Positions 54,302 to 64,000 of a stretch of 64,000 bases of DNA are shown in pieces. The translations under genes and the position numbers were made by a program. Below the pieces are notes generated by a model. That model saw nothing but the letters and a program-made list of their open reading frames with translations. It was not told the DNA's origin and did not search any database. The stretch spans positions 106,500 to 170,499 of the forward strand of contig JAJAGP010001662.1 of assembly GCA_025084515.1 (NCBI GenBank), given 5' to 3'. The DNA comes from Ancistrus triradiatus. Lineage: Eukaryota > Chordata > Actinopteri > Siluriformes > Loricariidae. Within the stretch, counting starts at the first letter, position 1. Every line of letters begins with the position of its first letter.

Positions 54302-55425
54302 CACAACTTAATGCAGACGATAAACTTGTTTAATCTTGTTTTGATCTTTCCTATCTCTTTTCGCTCTCTCTCATATAGAGAGTGAAGGTATCATAGGACT
54401 GATTGCCACTCTGCAAGGAGAGCACTATTGACTAATTTTGTTATGGTGTGAATGGATATTAACACTGGCATTAACAGGAGAGAAGGACGGAAGGTTTCCA
54501 TTCAGAGAGAAGCACCGGTTCTGAGTCAGAAGTGACTATATAGGAAATCAAGTACACACTGTCCCAACAACTGCTTTACTACTGAGTACAGTCATTAATA
54601 GCACATACAGAAGATCTTAGGTAAAACCATATGATTGGTCTGGTGTCAGAAACAGATGGTCTTTAAACTATTGGTGTTTCTAGTTTGGATTTATTGGGTT
54701 TCAACATTTACATATGAAAGTGCAGAAGAACAGGCCGTACAAATAACATCTTGCATTTTCACAAGTCTATGTTCCACAACGTAGCATAAATCGTGGTTAA
54801 AACTGTAACCCCTGGAGCCTAACTCCCTCTTAAGCAGAGTAGCAGAAAGATGGTGGCAGTTCACATCTATGAGGACAATCATGGCTTCTCACATCCAAAC
54901 TGGGAAATGGTCCAAGGTACACTGTGCTCTGGATTCCATCTTTTTTCTGTTGGTGAGATTTTAATCAGTGCTAAACAATTTTGATTTACCTGCTTTCCAC
55001 TGAAAAATCAAGGAATTTCATGTTGCGGTAACGGTGTGTTCTTTCCAGTTCTTCTGAGCACAGATGGACTGGTGATGTTTAGATATTCTCAGAATGACAC
55101 ATTTGTGCTTCATGGGCCCTGACATGCCACTTAATTTGGAACTGCCCACAGAAACACATTTAACGCAATAGCCCTTCTAAGTCTTAATTCACTAAACCGA
55201 TTATAATAGGGTATTGGTATACAGCAGTAAATATTGATTAAGTGATAAAGACCAGCTCTTCTTTATAAGATTTCTTAATGTGATCGGAGTACACTGTATC
55301 ATGACCGCTTGAATGACGTTTTTGGATTATTAAGTGCATGTATACACACTCATGATGACTCACAATACTATCATTAAGATCTTAGTGTCATGCAAGCTAA
55401 CAGTCATGCAAAGTAATCCCAATTA
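54302..55425. other. No recognised feature
   Basis: Unique-looking sequence. No coding trace or repeat recognised. Confidence 0.4.
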
Positions 55426-55429
55426 TATT

Positions 55430-55810
55430 AATCACATGGGCATCATGTGCGCAGACTGACTGTGAGAACTTGGCTGGTACTGCCGCTCCTTATAAGCATC
55501 TAGCGGATGAGATATGCAGGTCTTACCCTCAGGTGAATGCATGCACTGAGTGTGCATCCACAACATGAGAACTGGCGCATGGGTCGTGGGACGATGGGGA
55601 TTAATTCTATTGCAAATTCGTTTCCGTTTGTGGCGGTCAGATGACACATCAAGGGGAAGTAATAAGAACGTCTTTGCAAATGCCACCACATCAGAGAGAG
55701 GAAACAATCACAGAAAACAGAAACTGCTGTTTGCAACACAGCCACCAGAGGTAAATGTGGTTTTTCAGTTCCGTGGACTATGGAAATATTGCTTGTGTCG
55801 TTAAAATACA
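55430..55810. other. Repeat-poor block with low stop density
   Basis: Open on both strands (91 and 103 codons minus, 84 codons plus), which argues for balanced composition rather than a gene. Contains RUNX-type cores (tgtggttt at about 55757) and 'gaggaaacaatcacagaaaa'. A conserved noncoding element is possible but unverified. Confidence 0.25.
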
Positions 55811-55811
55811 A

Positions 55812-56672
55812 CAGGAAATTTGTGTGTTGTCACATAAAAATTATCAGTCTATCTGTTTGATGTTTACAGGAGGTGTGCATGTGGTAAGAAAGAACTGAGA
55901 AAATCAAGTGCTGCAGCAGCTTCAGTGAGATAAGATTTACCCCATCTTTAATAGTACAAAATAATAGAAAACAAGATGCAGCAGTCACACTGATGAATTA
56001 AATAAATCAGTGTATGGGGAAACATACACTGCCAACTGCAGATGCGTATTTGTAGTTAGCAATACCAATTACACTACAAGAAGGGGCCATTACTTTAGAG
56101 ATTATGAAATGGGGCTAAGCTTTGACTAGGGGGTCTAGAGGTATTTTATGAAACGGCATAAAATTTACAACATGCAATTTGAGAAGTCGCCTAATAGCAG
56201 CATATTTCCGATCTGATGACTTACAAATATCAATTTACTAAACAACAAGTACAGACAGGCAAAGACCACAAGTATATTACTTGTAGTAGCAGGTCCTAAT
56301 CACTGCTCAAATGCTGAGCAATGGAATGGTTACAATCCAATCGTTGATCTAGTCTGTAGCGCAGTCTGTTTAATAACCTGTATGACTGAATTGTTAGAAC
56401 AGTGTGACATTTGGACAGCACGAAAATTCGTTTCTCAATTTAAAAAGTTTTATTTATTTTCACACAAGGAAATTGTGAAATGACAATGAAAAATCAAATC
56501 CCATTACCCGCCAGAGGACAAAAGGGTTATTGGTAAAACCCCAGCAAAAAGCAAATAAACCAAAAGTGTCAGTAAACTAGCTTTTTAAAACCTAATTTGT
56601 TGGCAGACTTAGGTTTTCTTAATCAATAAATAAAAACTTTCATTATGAAGAAACTGTCTTGATCTATAAAAC
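55812..56672. other. No recognised feature
   Basis: No repeat or coding trace recognised. Confidence 0.4.
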
Positions 56673-56673
56673 T

Positions 56674-58284
56674 TACTGTGAAAAAGATTGTGGACCTTTA
56701 GAATTTTCTATATTTCAGCAAAAAATATGACCTAAAACATCATCAGATTTTCTTCACCAAGTCCTAAAAGTAGATAAAGAGAACCCAGTTAAACAAATTA
56801 GACAAAAATATTATATTGGTCATTTATTTATTGAGGAAAATGACCAATAATTACATATAGTGAGTGGCAAAGGTATGTGAACATTTGCTTTCAGTATCTA
56901 GTGTGACCCCCCTGTGCAGGCAATAACTTGCAAACTAAATGTTGCTGTAACTGTTGATCAGTCATGCACAACCGGTTGGAGGAATTTTAACCCATTCCTC
57001 AGTACAGAACAGCTTCAGCTCTGGGGGATGTTGGTGGGTTTCCTCACATAGCTGCTCGCTTCAGGTCCTTCCACAAACAGTTCATTGGATTAAGGTCAGG
57101 GACTTTGATTGGCCATTCCAAAACATGAACTTTATTCTTCTTTAACCATTCTTTGGTAGAACGGACTTGTGTGCTTAGGGTCGTTTGTCTTGATGCATGA
57201 CCCACCTTCTCTGAGATTCAGTTCAGGACAGATGTCTGACATTTTCCGTAAGAATTCTCGATATAATACAGAATATTTGTTCCATCATGATGGCAAGTCG
57301 TCATGACCCAAGAGGCAAGAAAAATAAGCGGAAAAAAAACGGGGAGAGAAAAAAAAAAGGTGTCAAAGAGGGGAGAAGGTTCTTATGCTGGAATGCAAGT
57401 GTTTTCCTTTCTACCAAGATAACGCTTTCTTTTAAAAATAAGTTTTATTTTGGTATCATCCGTCCACAAACCATTCTTTCCATAGCCTTCTGGCTTGTTC
57501 AAACGGAGAGGGAGAAACAAAAGGAAGAAGAGCAGAAAGGGGTCGTTCCTTTTGTGGAGGCAGTGGTTTCCCCCTTGCTAGCCTGCCATGCATACCGTTG
57601 TTGTTCATGTTCTTCTGATGGTGGACTCAGGAACATTAAAAATTAGCCCAAGGTAAAGAGAGGCCTTCAGTTGATTAGAAGTGCCCTGGGGTCATTTGTG
57701 ACCTCACCAACTTCTTACACGCTTTCGTGATTGGAAGATCTTTGTTGGTCGACCACTTCCTAGGGAGGGTACAGTGGTCTTGAACTTGTACAAAGTCGGT
57801 CTGACTGTGGGATTGGTGGAGGTCCAAACTCTTTAGAATGGTTGTTACCTTTTCCAGGCTGATGAGCATCAAACAACTCTTTTTATGCTGTCCTCAGAAC
57901 CTGCTTTGTTCGTGACGGATACACTTCCACCAACCAGGTGTGTGACGAGCAGACTTTGTTAGATCTCTGTTATTTAAAATAAAACGGGTGCCCACTCCAC
58001 CTGATTGTCATCCCACTGATTGAAAACACCTGACTCTAATTTCACCTTCAAATGAACTGCTAATCCTAGAGGCTCACATACTTTTGCCACTCACTAATAT
58101 GTAATATTGGATCATTTTCCTCAATAAATAAATGACCAACTATAATATTTTGTCTCATTGGTTTAACTGGGTTCTCTTTATCTACTTTTAGGACTTGTGT
58201 GAAAATCTGATTATGTTTTAGGTCATATTTATGAAGAAATATAGAAAATTCTAAAGGATTCACAAACTTTCAAGCACCACTGTA
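56674..58284 (-). mobile_element. T1 Tc1-like transposon, full span, dense small indels
   Basis: The right end ttcaagcaccactgta at 58284 and TIR back to 'agtgagtggcaaaggtatg' frame about 1.61 kb of T1 sequence. The left terminus is damaged (tactgtgaaaaagattgtgg). The whole transposase is present in order on the minus strand but shredded by single-base gains and losses. The TIR beyond 58000 is clean by comparison. Two purine-rich stretches (about 57300-57375 and 57500-57540) replace normal T1 sequence. Confidence 0.9.
56900..57912 (-). pseudogene. T1 transposase pseudogene, many frameshifts
   Basis: Recognisable blocks by DNA similarity to other T1 copies: start region near 57910 ('gaacctgctttgttcgtgac' complement), helix-turn-helix region (complement of 'tctttagaatggttgttacc'), linker, first catalytic region (complement of 'ttttggtatcatccgtccac'), second (complement of 'catgacccaccttctctgag') and third. 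No segment longer than about 65 codons stays open. Most lesions are single-base indels, e.g. 'gcaataacttgcaaactaaa' where other copies have gcaataactgcaactaaa. Inactive as written. Confidence 0.85.
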
Positions 58285-58285
58285 T

Positions 58286-60015
58286 ATATACATGTCGTTA
58301 ATATTGACACAAAAACTGTCGTCATCATCATGGGGGTGTCGGTAGCCTTCTTCGCCACCTTCAATTTGTAATATCAGAGCTCTGATTATGCTGACTACGT
58401 CTCTAATGATCCAGTACAGACTTTATGTAGTCAACTATTTGCATGTTTTTGTTGCCAAGTTATTTGAAAAGTTTTGGGTTCATATCTGCTAAATTTACAT
58501 TGTGTCAATTCCATGCACATTCATTTCATAAAATGCAGCAGTAGAGCAGTTTAGGAAACATGCCTAATGCAATCCATCATCGCATATTATATATTAACCC
58601 AGATTGCAAATTGGTGTTGGCTTGGTGGATCCTTCCTCCAACCAATGAGGAAGTCGATCTTAAAAGAAGTTCATAGTTAATTGACATAATTATAATTCAT
58701 TTCGAAGAGCACTCACTTTAAAAAGCAATAAATGAAAGTGCTGTGAATGACGAATGGTCTATAATTAACAATTAACATTGCAAACATTTTGCAATGTAGA
58801 AGTAGATATTATTTCATTCTCCAGGAAACAGTGTAGCCACTTATATCAGGCACATGTTGTTCATACGAAATGGCTGTCAGTTCAAGGCAAACTTATTTTA
58901 TGTGATTTTCTGTCCAAGGCAAAAATACTTTCCAGCCCTGGAATACAAGATTTGATACAATGATACATTTGTACCTGTTTTGTTCTAAAATACTAATGAA
59001 AAGCGTTTCAAAGAGGGCACGTTCTGATTATTTTGTGTCAGGGCTTTTGGGGGCCACAAGGGAGACGAATTAGGGGAAAAAAACATTCAAAAATGCCTTC
59101 CAATCGAGGTTAGAAGTTGATCTAGAGGTGATCCCAAGATTATCAGACACTTTGGTACATTAGCATCTGCTTTTACATAAAATTTGTGTTTGAAAGTATT
59201 ATAAATACATATGTGTAGCTCAAAAGCAATGGGGTCTAGTGTACATATCTTGGCCCGTATGAACTCTGGGGTGAGTATGTGTGAGTTTATTGCATGTGAT
59301 GACGGGAGGGGTGAGGGAATTTGTGGAATTTGACTTGACAGAGGTGAACAGGGCTTATTTAAGGGACAACCACCGATTTTCAGTTCAAAAACTTGAAGAC
59401 CAATCTTTATGCCTGTATGATTACGAAATGTCTGTATAGATAGAAATCTTGATTATAGGTAGCTATCAGAAAATACACATTCAGGTTTGTGTAGAAAAGT
59501 TCATGTGACTTGTGTTCTTAGACATTATTCAAACTTCAAATCTCCCTGTAGTACAAACTCAGAGTATATAGTACCCAAAGGATATTTAAAACTAACAGTA
59601 CTAATTTGCAAGAAGTCAAGGGCGACTTGTAAAATTTATCGGTAATCAGATTCGCGTGAGCATGCCATAAACTGCTTGCTGGCGCCTCATTTCCTCCCTG
59701 CATGAAGGATCTCCCATGCTCACATGACTGAAATGGCTCCATATTCGAGGTGTTAATGAAAACAGAGGCAGTTAAGAATGGTTCTAAGGATGGGAGTTTT
59801 TAGTGGTTCTGCCAGACCAAGGTAGTCTTATGTGATGGCAAATCAGGCCAAGGGATGAAACAGAGCTGTTGGCTCATTTCATACTGAATACAGCGAAAAG
59901 GTGAGGTAGTCTATGTGAAATCCAGATTCACGCATATTCCCACTAGAACACCACTAGGATTGAACAAAAAATTGAAATATTTTATACTTCATCTTTATCT
60001 TGAGGAATATAATAC
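58286..60015. other. No recognised feature
   Basis: About 1.7 kb of AT-rich unique-looking DNA, no coding trace. Short frames at 58778-58963 and 59536-59742 have no motif. Confidence 0.4.
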
Positions 60016-60019
60016 ACAG

Positions 60020-60332
60020 CTCAATGCAAAAGTATGTGAGCCTCTACGATGAGCAGTTAATTGAAGGTAAAATGAGTCAGGTGTTTTCAATCAATGAGAT
60101 GACAATCCAGTATGAGTGGGCATCTTGTTGTAGTTACAGAACATTTACAGAAAGGGATTTAATCACAGTCTGGTTGTTACAACATGTTTGTGGAAATGTG
60201 TCATAGCACTAAAAAACCACCTAAAAAGTGTTTAGACCTCAACAATCCAGTCAGACAGCTTGTGTTGGTCATGCCACAAGACAACGACCCTAACCACACA
60301 AGTCGTTCCAACAAAAATGGTTAAGAAGACTA
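60020..60332 (+). mobile_element. T1 relic, TIR inner part plus scraps of transposase
   Basis: 'aatgcaaaagtatgtgagcc', 'gagtcaggtgttttcaatca', 'aatgagatgacaatccagta' and 'catgtttgtggaaatgtgtc' are T1 5' region. A large gap leads to 'acaagacaacgaccctaacc' and 'acacaagtcgttccaacaaa' (second catalytic region). Possibly the left part of the same element whose right TIR is at 62140-62270. Confidence 0.8.
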
Positions 60333-61440
60333 AGGGTATCGACTATGACTATCGCCACCTGTGATGGTAGGACAGATTTCCCTCCATGCATTTTTCCCTC
60401 AAAAAGCCGCCAACCTCACCTCTCTCCCTCACCAAGCTTAAACATGACAAATGTCCTGCCAGTAATGCAGTTCTACCCTGTTAAGCTGCCAAATTTCAGA
60501 CCGTCAATAGGTGGCACTTTACTCCTTCTTTAAACTTGCAACGCCGGAAGGTGTACAGCCCCTGTAGTTTTAAATGAACCAAACCCAGTTCTTTGAGGGT
60601 GTTTTCACATATAGTTCCATTTAAATTAATCAGTTATTTTAAAGTGGATCTGAATGCGATCCAACTGCATCTGATCTCAGTTCTTTTCATGTTCACATTG
60701 GAAGCGAACTGTAAAGAATACTCGCGTCCTCATTTGGGTCCTCTTTGGCACAGATGACATCTCAGACCACTTGTTGTTCACGCCGGCAACTTTGACATTG
60801 ACTAATGTGTATTCGCTTAGTTTTCTGTTGCTGTTTTACAAACAAATTTGAAGACAGAAAATATGATGTGAAATACCTAAATTAATTTAAAAAATCTAAA
60901 CAAGCACGGAGGAATGATTTTTACCATAACAATTTGCATATCAATACCTGTAACATGAAGTAGGATGATTTTATGAATACAGTACACTAGAAATCTAGAA
61001 CAGAACAGAGGAGACTTTTTTCAGAATAGATAATAACGGTTTATATCTTATTTTTTTAATAACAAAACTATAATTTCAGTGAGGGACTAGGACAAAAATG
61101 CATAGGTATAACTCAAGCAGAGGCGTTTAAAATGAGGAATGTGTGAGATAAACAATGGAGAGCAATGCACAACTCCTTCAGGCTTTAGAACTGGTGATTA
61201 TACCCGAAATCGAACTTGTATAACCAGCAGCAGCGATGACAGCTGGAGAACTGGAGAGTTGTATTGTGGCCCAGGACAGTTTTGCCTTCGCAATGCACAA
61301 ACTAAAAGGAACACAAAAAGAGAACTTCTTGAGATGTGGTCTCAGTTCGGTTTGTTTTTGGGGCCATTTAGAGGCGCCTGTGTTTAATTTGACATGTTCA
61401 CTTATGCAAAAAATAATAATTAAATGACTGAAGTGGATTG
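60333..61440. other. No confident feature
   Basis: 'gggtgttttcacatatagtt' near 60597 and 'cggtttgtttttggggccat' near 61349 recall a common fish nonautonomous DNA-transposon style, but I could not establish inverted termini. No gene. Confidence 0.25.
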
Positions 61441-61445
61441 GTAGA

Positions 61446-62139
61446 ATATCATGTGGTCAGATGAAACCAAAATAGAACTTTTTGGTAAAAACTTAACTCG
61501 TCGTGTTTGGCGGAAGAAGAATGCTGAGTTGCACCATACCTACTGTGAAGCATGGGGGTGGAAACATCATGCTTTGGAGCTGTTTTTCTGCAAAGGGGAC
61601 AGGACGACTGATCCGTGTTAAGGGAAGAATGAACAGGGCCATGTATCGTGAGATTTTAAGCCAAAACCTCCTTCCATCAGTGAGAGCATTGAAGATGGAA
61701 CGTGGCTGGGTCTTCCAGCATGACAATGATCCCAGACACCGCTTGGGCAACGAAGGAGTGGCTCCATAAAAAGCATTTCAAGGTCCTGGAGTGGCCTAGC
61801 CAGTCTCCAGATCTCAACCCCATAGAAAATTTGTGAAGTTCGTGTTGCCCAGCAACAGCCCCAAAACATCACTGCTCTAGAGGAGATCTGCATGGAGGAA
61901 TGGGCCAAAATACCATCTACAGTTTGAGAAAACGCGGTGACCTACAGGAAAGACTTACAGGAAATGTTTGACCTCTGTCATTGCCAACAACGGTTATGTT
62001 ACAAAGTATTGAGTTGAACTTTTGTTGTCTCTCATAGTTGAAGTGTACCTATGATGAAAATTACAGACTTCTCTCATCTTTCTAAGTAGGAGAACTTGCA
62101 CAATCAGTGGCTCACTAAATACTTTTTTGCCCCACTGTA
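61446..62139 (+). mobile_element. T2 Tc1-like transposon, 5' half missing, right TIR intact
   Basis: Starts in the catalytic region ('atcatgtggtcagatgaaac') and ends with the complete terminal repeat 'acttttttgccccactgta' at 62139. The TA there joins directly to T1 TIR sequence 'tgtaatattggatcattttc', so this T2 is inserted in a T1. Confidence 0.9.
61449..61985 (+). pseudogene. T2 transposase pseudogene, catalytic half
   Basis: First catalytic motif IMWSDETKIELFG intact, then NLTRRVWRKKNAEL. One or two frameshifts lead to CTIPTVKHGGGNIMLWSCFS, AKGTGRLIRVKGRMNRAMYR and EILSQNLLPSVRALKMERGW. The second Asp is in VFQHDNDPRH. A frameshift follows, and the third-motif context NPIENL with Glu is still readable before a stop. 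All three acidic residues survive, so loss of function here is by truncation (no DNA-binding domain) and frameshift. Confidence 0.85.
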
Positions 62140-62270
62140 TGTAATATTGGATCATTTTCCTCAATAAATAAATTATCAGCTATTATATTGCTGTCTCATT
62201 TATTTAGCTGGGGTCTCGTTTTCTACTTTTAGGACTTGGACTAGGATCTGAATTGTGAGGCACCACTGTA
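62140..62270 (+). mobile_element. T1 right TIR remnant, downstream of T2
   Basis: 'tgtaatattggatcattttc', 'ctcaataaataaattatcag', 'ttctacttttaggacttgg' and the end gaggcaccactgta match the T1 right terminus. It begins exactly at the TA where T2 ends. Confidence 0.85.
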
Positions 62271-62575
62271 CACACTGAAAACGATACTTATTAGTCATTA
62301 CTACTAAATATTGTTTGGGAAATTCTGACACAAGGAAGAAAACTATTAAAACCTGAAACTTATTTCTGACAGATATAAAGATATAAAAAACTCTCTCATC
62401 AGGTTACTTATGAATTGAAAGCATAATCTTAAGGTATTTAAATATAGGAGTCAAATTGGAAGTTCACATATCACCGATAAGAACACTTCTACCCAGTGCG
62501 TAATTTGTAAATAATAAGGTGCTGGTACGCTAAAAACAGCATGGTGAGCGACTATAGTAATTGTGGGATCGGCAT

Positions 62576-62935
62576 GTCAGAACAGTAATAACATTAAAAT
62601 CACCTGCCTAATACTGTGTGGGCCAAAGCTCTGACCAACTGAGGCATGGCCTCCACGAAACCATCTGCAGTATCTGGCACCAATATGTTCGCAGCAGATC
62701 CTTTAAATCCGGTAAGCTGTGAGGTTGTGTCTCCATGGATTACATTTGTTTGTCAAGCACACACCACAGGCTGTCGATCAGACTGAGATCTGTGGAGTTT
62801 GGTGACTGAGTCACCAGATCATCATATCAACATCTTTAAACTGTTTTGTCATGTTCTCCACATCCTTCCTCAACAATTTTTGCAGTGTGGCAAGACACAT
62901 TATCCTGGTGAAAGAAGACACTGCCGTTAGAACGT
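62576..62935 (-). mobile_element. T5 Tc1-like transposon fragment
   Basis: 'aataacattaaaatcacctg', 'ctaatactgtgtgggccaaa', 'gaggcatggcctccacgaaa', 'gcagcagatcctttaaatcc', 'caatttttgcagtgtggcaa' and 'cattatcctggtgaaagaag' follow T5 order on the minus-strand transposase sense. It covers the TIR and the transposase C-terminus, then stops at a T1 relic. Confidence 0.8.
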
Positions 62936-62945
62936 TGTTTCATGT

Positions 62946-63258
62946 AAGTCCTAAACGTAGGTAAAAAAGAACCAGTTAAACAAATGAAACCACAAATTGT
63001 ATGTGGTCATTTATTGTGGAGCAATATCTCCAACTAAACATTCCCGGTAACTGTTGATCAGTCCTGCACATCAGCATTGAGGAATTTTAGCCCATTCCTC
63101 CATACAGAACAGCTTTAACTCTGGGATGTTGGCGTGTTTCTTCACATGAATTTCTATTGAATTAAGGTCAGGACTTTAACTTGGCCATCTTTAACCATAT
63201 TTGGGTAGATCGATTTGTGTGCTTAGCGTTGTTGCCTTGATGCATGTCTTGCTGCGTT
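62946..63258 (-). mobile_element. T1 relic, TIR inner part and transposase C-terminus
   Basis: 'gtaagtcctaaacgtaggta', 'actgttgatcagtcctgcac', 'cattcctccatacagaacag', 'ttgaattaaggtcaggactt' and 'ttgtgtgcttagcgttgttg' match T1 in order. Strongly diverged and deleted, no open frame. It directly follows a T5 relic. Confidence 0.8.
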
Positions 63259-63259
63259 G

Positions 63260-63432
63260 TCTCTCCCAATTCATCCAGGCTTGGCACTCCCAATGACAGT
63301 GGTTTTTCTGTAAACCGACCACCACCCGACTTTCACATTGCCAGCTCCACCTAGGAATTGAATCCAGGCCCTCAGAAACTGCTGTTTCCCACAGCTGGCT
63401 TTACCCACCAAGCCACTAAACTCTGCTATTTC
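63260..63432 (-). repeat. SINE-B, tRNA-like
   Basis: Minus strand: A-box-like gtggcttggtgggtaaagcc, then 'agctgtgggaaacagcagtt', B-box-like 'ggattcaattcctaggtgga', then a tail region 'ctggcaatgtgaaagtcggg'. Shares the head with 12330-12445. It lacks tRNA folding ability, so it is a tRNA-derived repeat. Confidence 0.5.
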
Positions 63433-63567
63433 AGTAACACTCACTTGTAACACATAATACAAAGTGTACATTTCTGGGTTCTCCATAGACAAAAGTGGCA
63501 GTAGAATGGGTTGTACTGATACAACAGTGACTCTCAATATGACAAATTTATAGGTTTCTGCTTCCAA

Positions 63568-63842
63568 TAGGTCAGTTCATCAACTTTCTGCCCTGCTGCT
63601 CTTACACAAAGCCCACAGAGATTTGATTGGTAACTTGGCTGGCCTGCACAGAACCTTCATCGCAGCTTCATCAGACACATTGAAAATGCACTGGGATGCC
63701 AAATGTGAGCTTATTCTCTAACATCTGTAGTCGACCTCATGGTCATGTTCCAAAATCTAGTGGAAAGCCCTTTTAGAAGAACAACGGCTGCTGTAACAGC
63801 AAAGGTGGAGGGCAAACTCCATACTAATGCCCATTTTGGATG
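63568..63842 (+). pseudogene. T10 Tc1-like transposase relic
   Basis: Contains the 5' block 'ggtcagttcatcaactttct' and 'gccctgctgctct', then jumps to 'ggctggcctgcacagaacct' (third catalytic context). It ends with 'catgttccaaaatctagtgg', 'aaagccc' and 'caaactccatactaatgccc', which is the C-terminus typical of another widespread fish Tc1-like group. Central catalytic sequence and TIRs are gone. No open frame. Confidence 0.7.
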
Positions 63843-64000
63843 TCACTGTTATCTCTGGCTGCATATTTGTTGTCTGGACTTCAGCTGTTTGATTTGTAAC
63901 TGTGTCTATTGTTAAAAGTGCTATATACATAAAATATACTTTGAAAATAACATATGTCAAATGCCTGTGTCGTGTTATTATGGAGCAAGTTTGGAGCCCG
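63843..64000. other. No recognised feature
   Basis: End of window, nothing recognised. Confidence 0.4.

Noticed and set aside
60597..61400. Possible nonautonomous DNA transposon (gggtgttttcacatatagtt ... cggtttgtttttggggccat)
   Set aside because: Style is suggestive, but I could not find matching inverted ends or a second copy in the window.
1..64000. CRISPR arrays, bacterial operons, prophage
   Set aside because: No spaced direct-repeat array, no ribosome-binding-site/ORF organisation. The repeat content is that of a vertebrate genome.

Overview
The window looks like gene-poor chromosomal DNA from a teleost fish. The reasons are: many decayed Tc1/mariner-type DNA transposons from roughly ten families, a tRNA-derived SINE whose tail resembles the fish L2-type LINE end, 3' ends of fish-type LINEs, long (TG)n and (TA)n runs, high AT content and no long open frame. 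Several of these repeats are abundant in catfish and related ostariophysans, but I cannot place the species. I recognise no host protein-coding gene. Every long coding trace is transposase or reverse transcriptase, and every one is broken. The window may be intergenic or lie inside a very large intron.

Family labels used below are local. T1 to T10 are Tc1/mariner-like groups, defined mainly by terminal inverted repeat (TIR) or transposase: T1 TIR CAGTGGTGCTTGAAA; T2 TIR CAGTGGGGCAAAAAAGTATT; T3 TIR TACACTCACTGACAAAAA; T4 TIR CCGGACAAAAA; T5 end GCTGATCAGTGTA; T6 TIR GGCCACTTTATTAGGTACAC; T7 TIR TACAGTACTGTGCAAAAG; T8 TIR CACTGAGTGGCCAATTTATT; T9 end with AAAAAGTTGGGAC; T10 transposase remnant only. 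RX is an unclassified inverted-terminus repeat starting TACAGGTATGTGCCATTTAA. DX is a repeat of about 760 bp in three copies. SINE-A is the main tRNA-derived SINE, SINE-B a second tRNA-like repeat. The H-repeat is a fish dispersed repeat carrying the 'gagaacatgcaaactccac' motif. FB is a palindromic element.

Layout. 1-5.7 kb: DX, then T9 carrying an inserted T1 and an inserted 5S-rRNA-like fragment, then an RX copy on the minus strand. 5.7-11.5 kb: two RX copies (one split by T1), three SINE-A copies, and a T6 element split by a LINE tail. 12-20 kb: T5, T2, T3, SINE-A and RX remnants, ending with the longest T3 copy. 20-23.8 kb: a repeat-poor stretch, a LINE RNase H/zinc-knuckle end, a (TG)n tract, and a SINE-A copy beside a tRNA-Ser-like sequence. 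24-34 kb: mostly unique sequence with T7, T1, DX and T9 relics. 35-41.9 kb: an RX copy carrying three other repeats, a repeat-poor stretch with a possible exon, T7, T8, SINE-A and DX. 43-48.8 kb: an RTE-like LINE end, T8, T2 and FB. 49.5-53 kb: (TA)n, H-repeat, T4 and T1. 53.8-58.3 kb: RX, a repeat-poor block, and a T1 copy with unusually many indels. 60-64 kb: T1, T2, T5, SINE-B and T10 relics, some nested.

The main result is a readable nesting history: T1 inside T9, 5S inside T9, T1 inside RX, SINE/LINE inside RX, LINE inside T6, T2 inside T1. The second is that four T1 copies lost function by four different lesions. The best candidate for something undescribed is RX, with six copies in 64 kb and no classification that I recognise.
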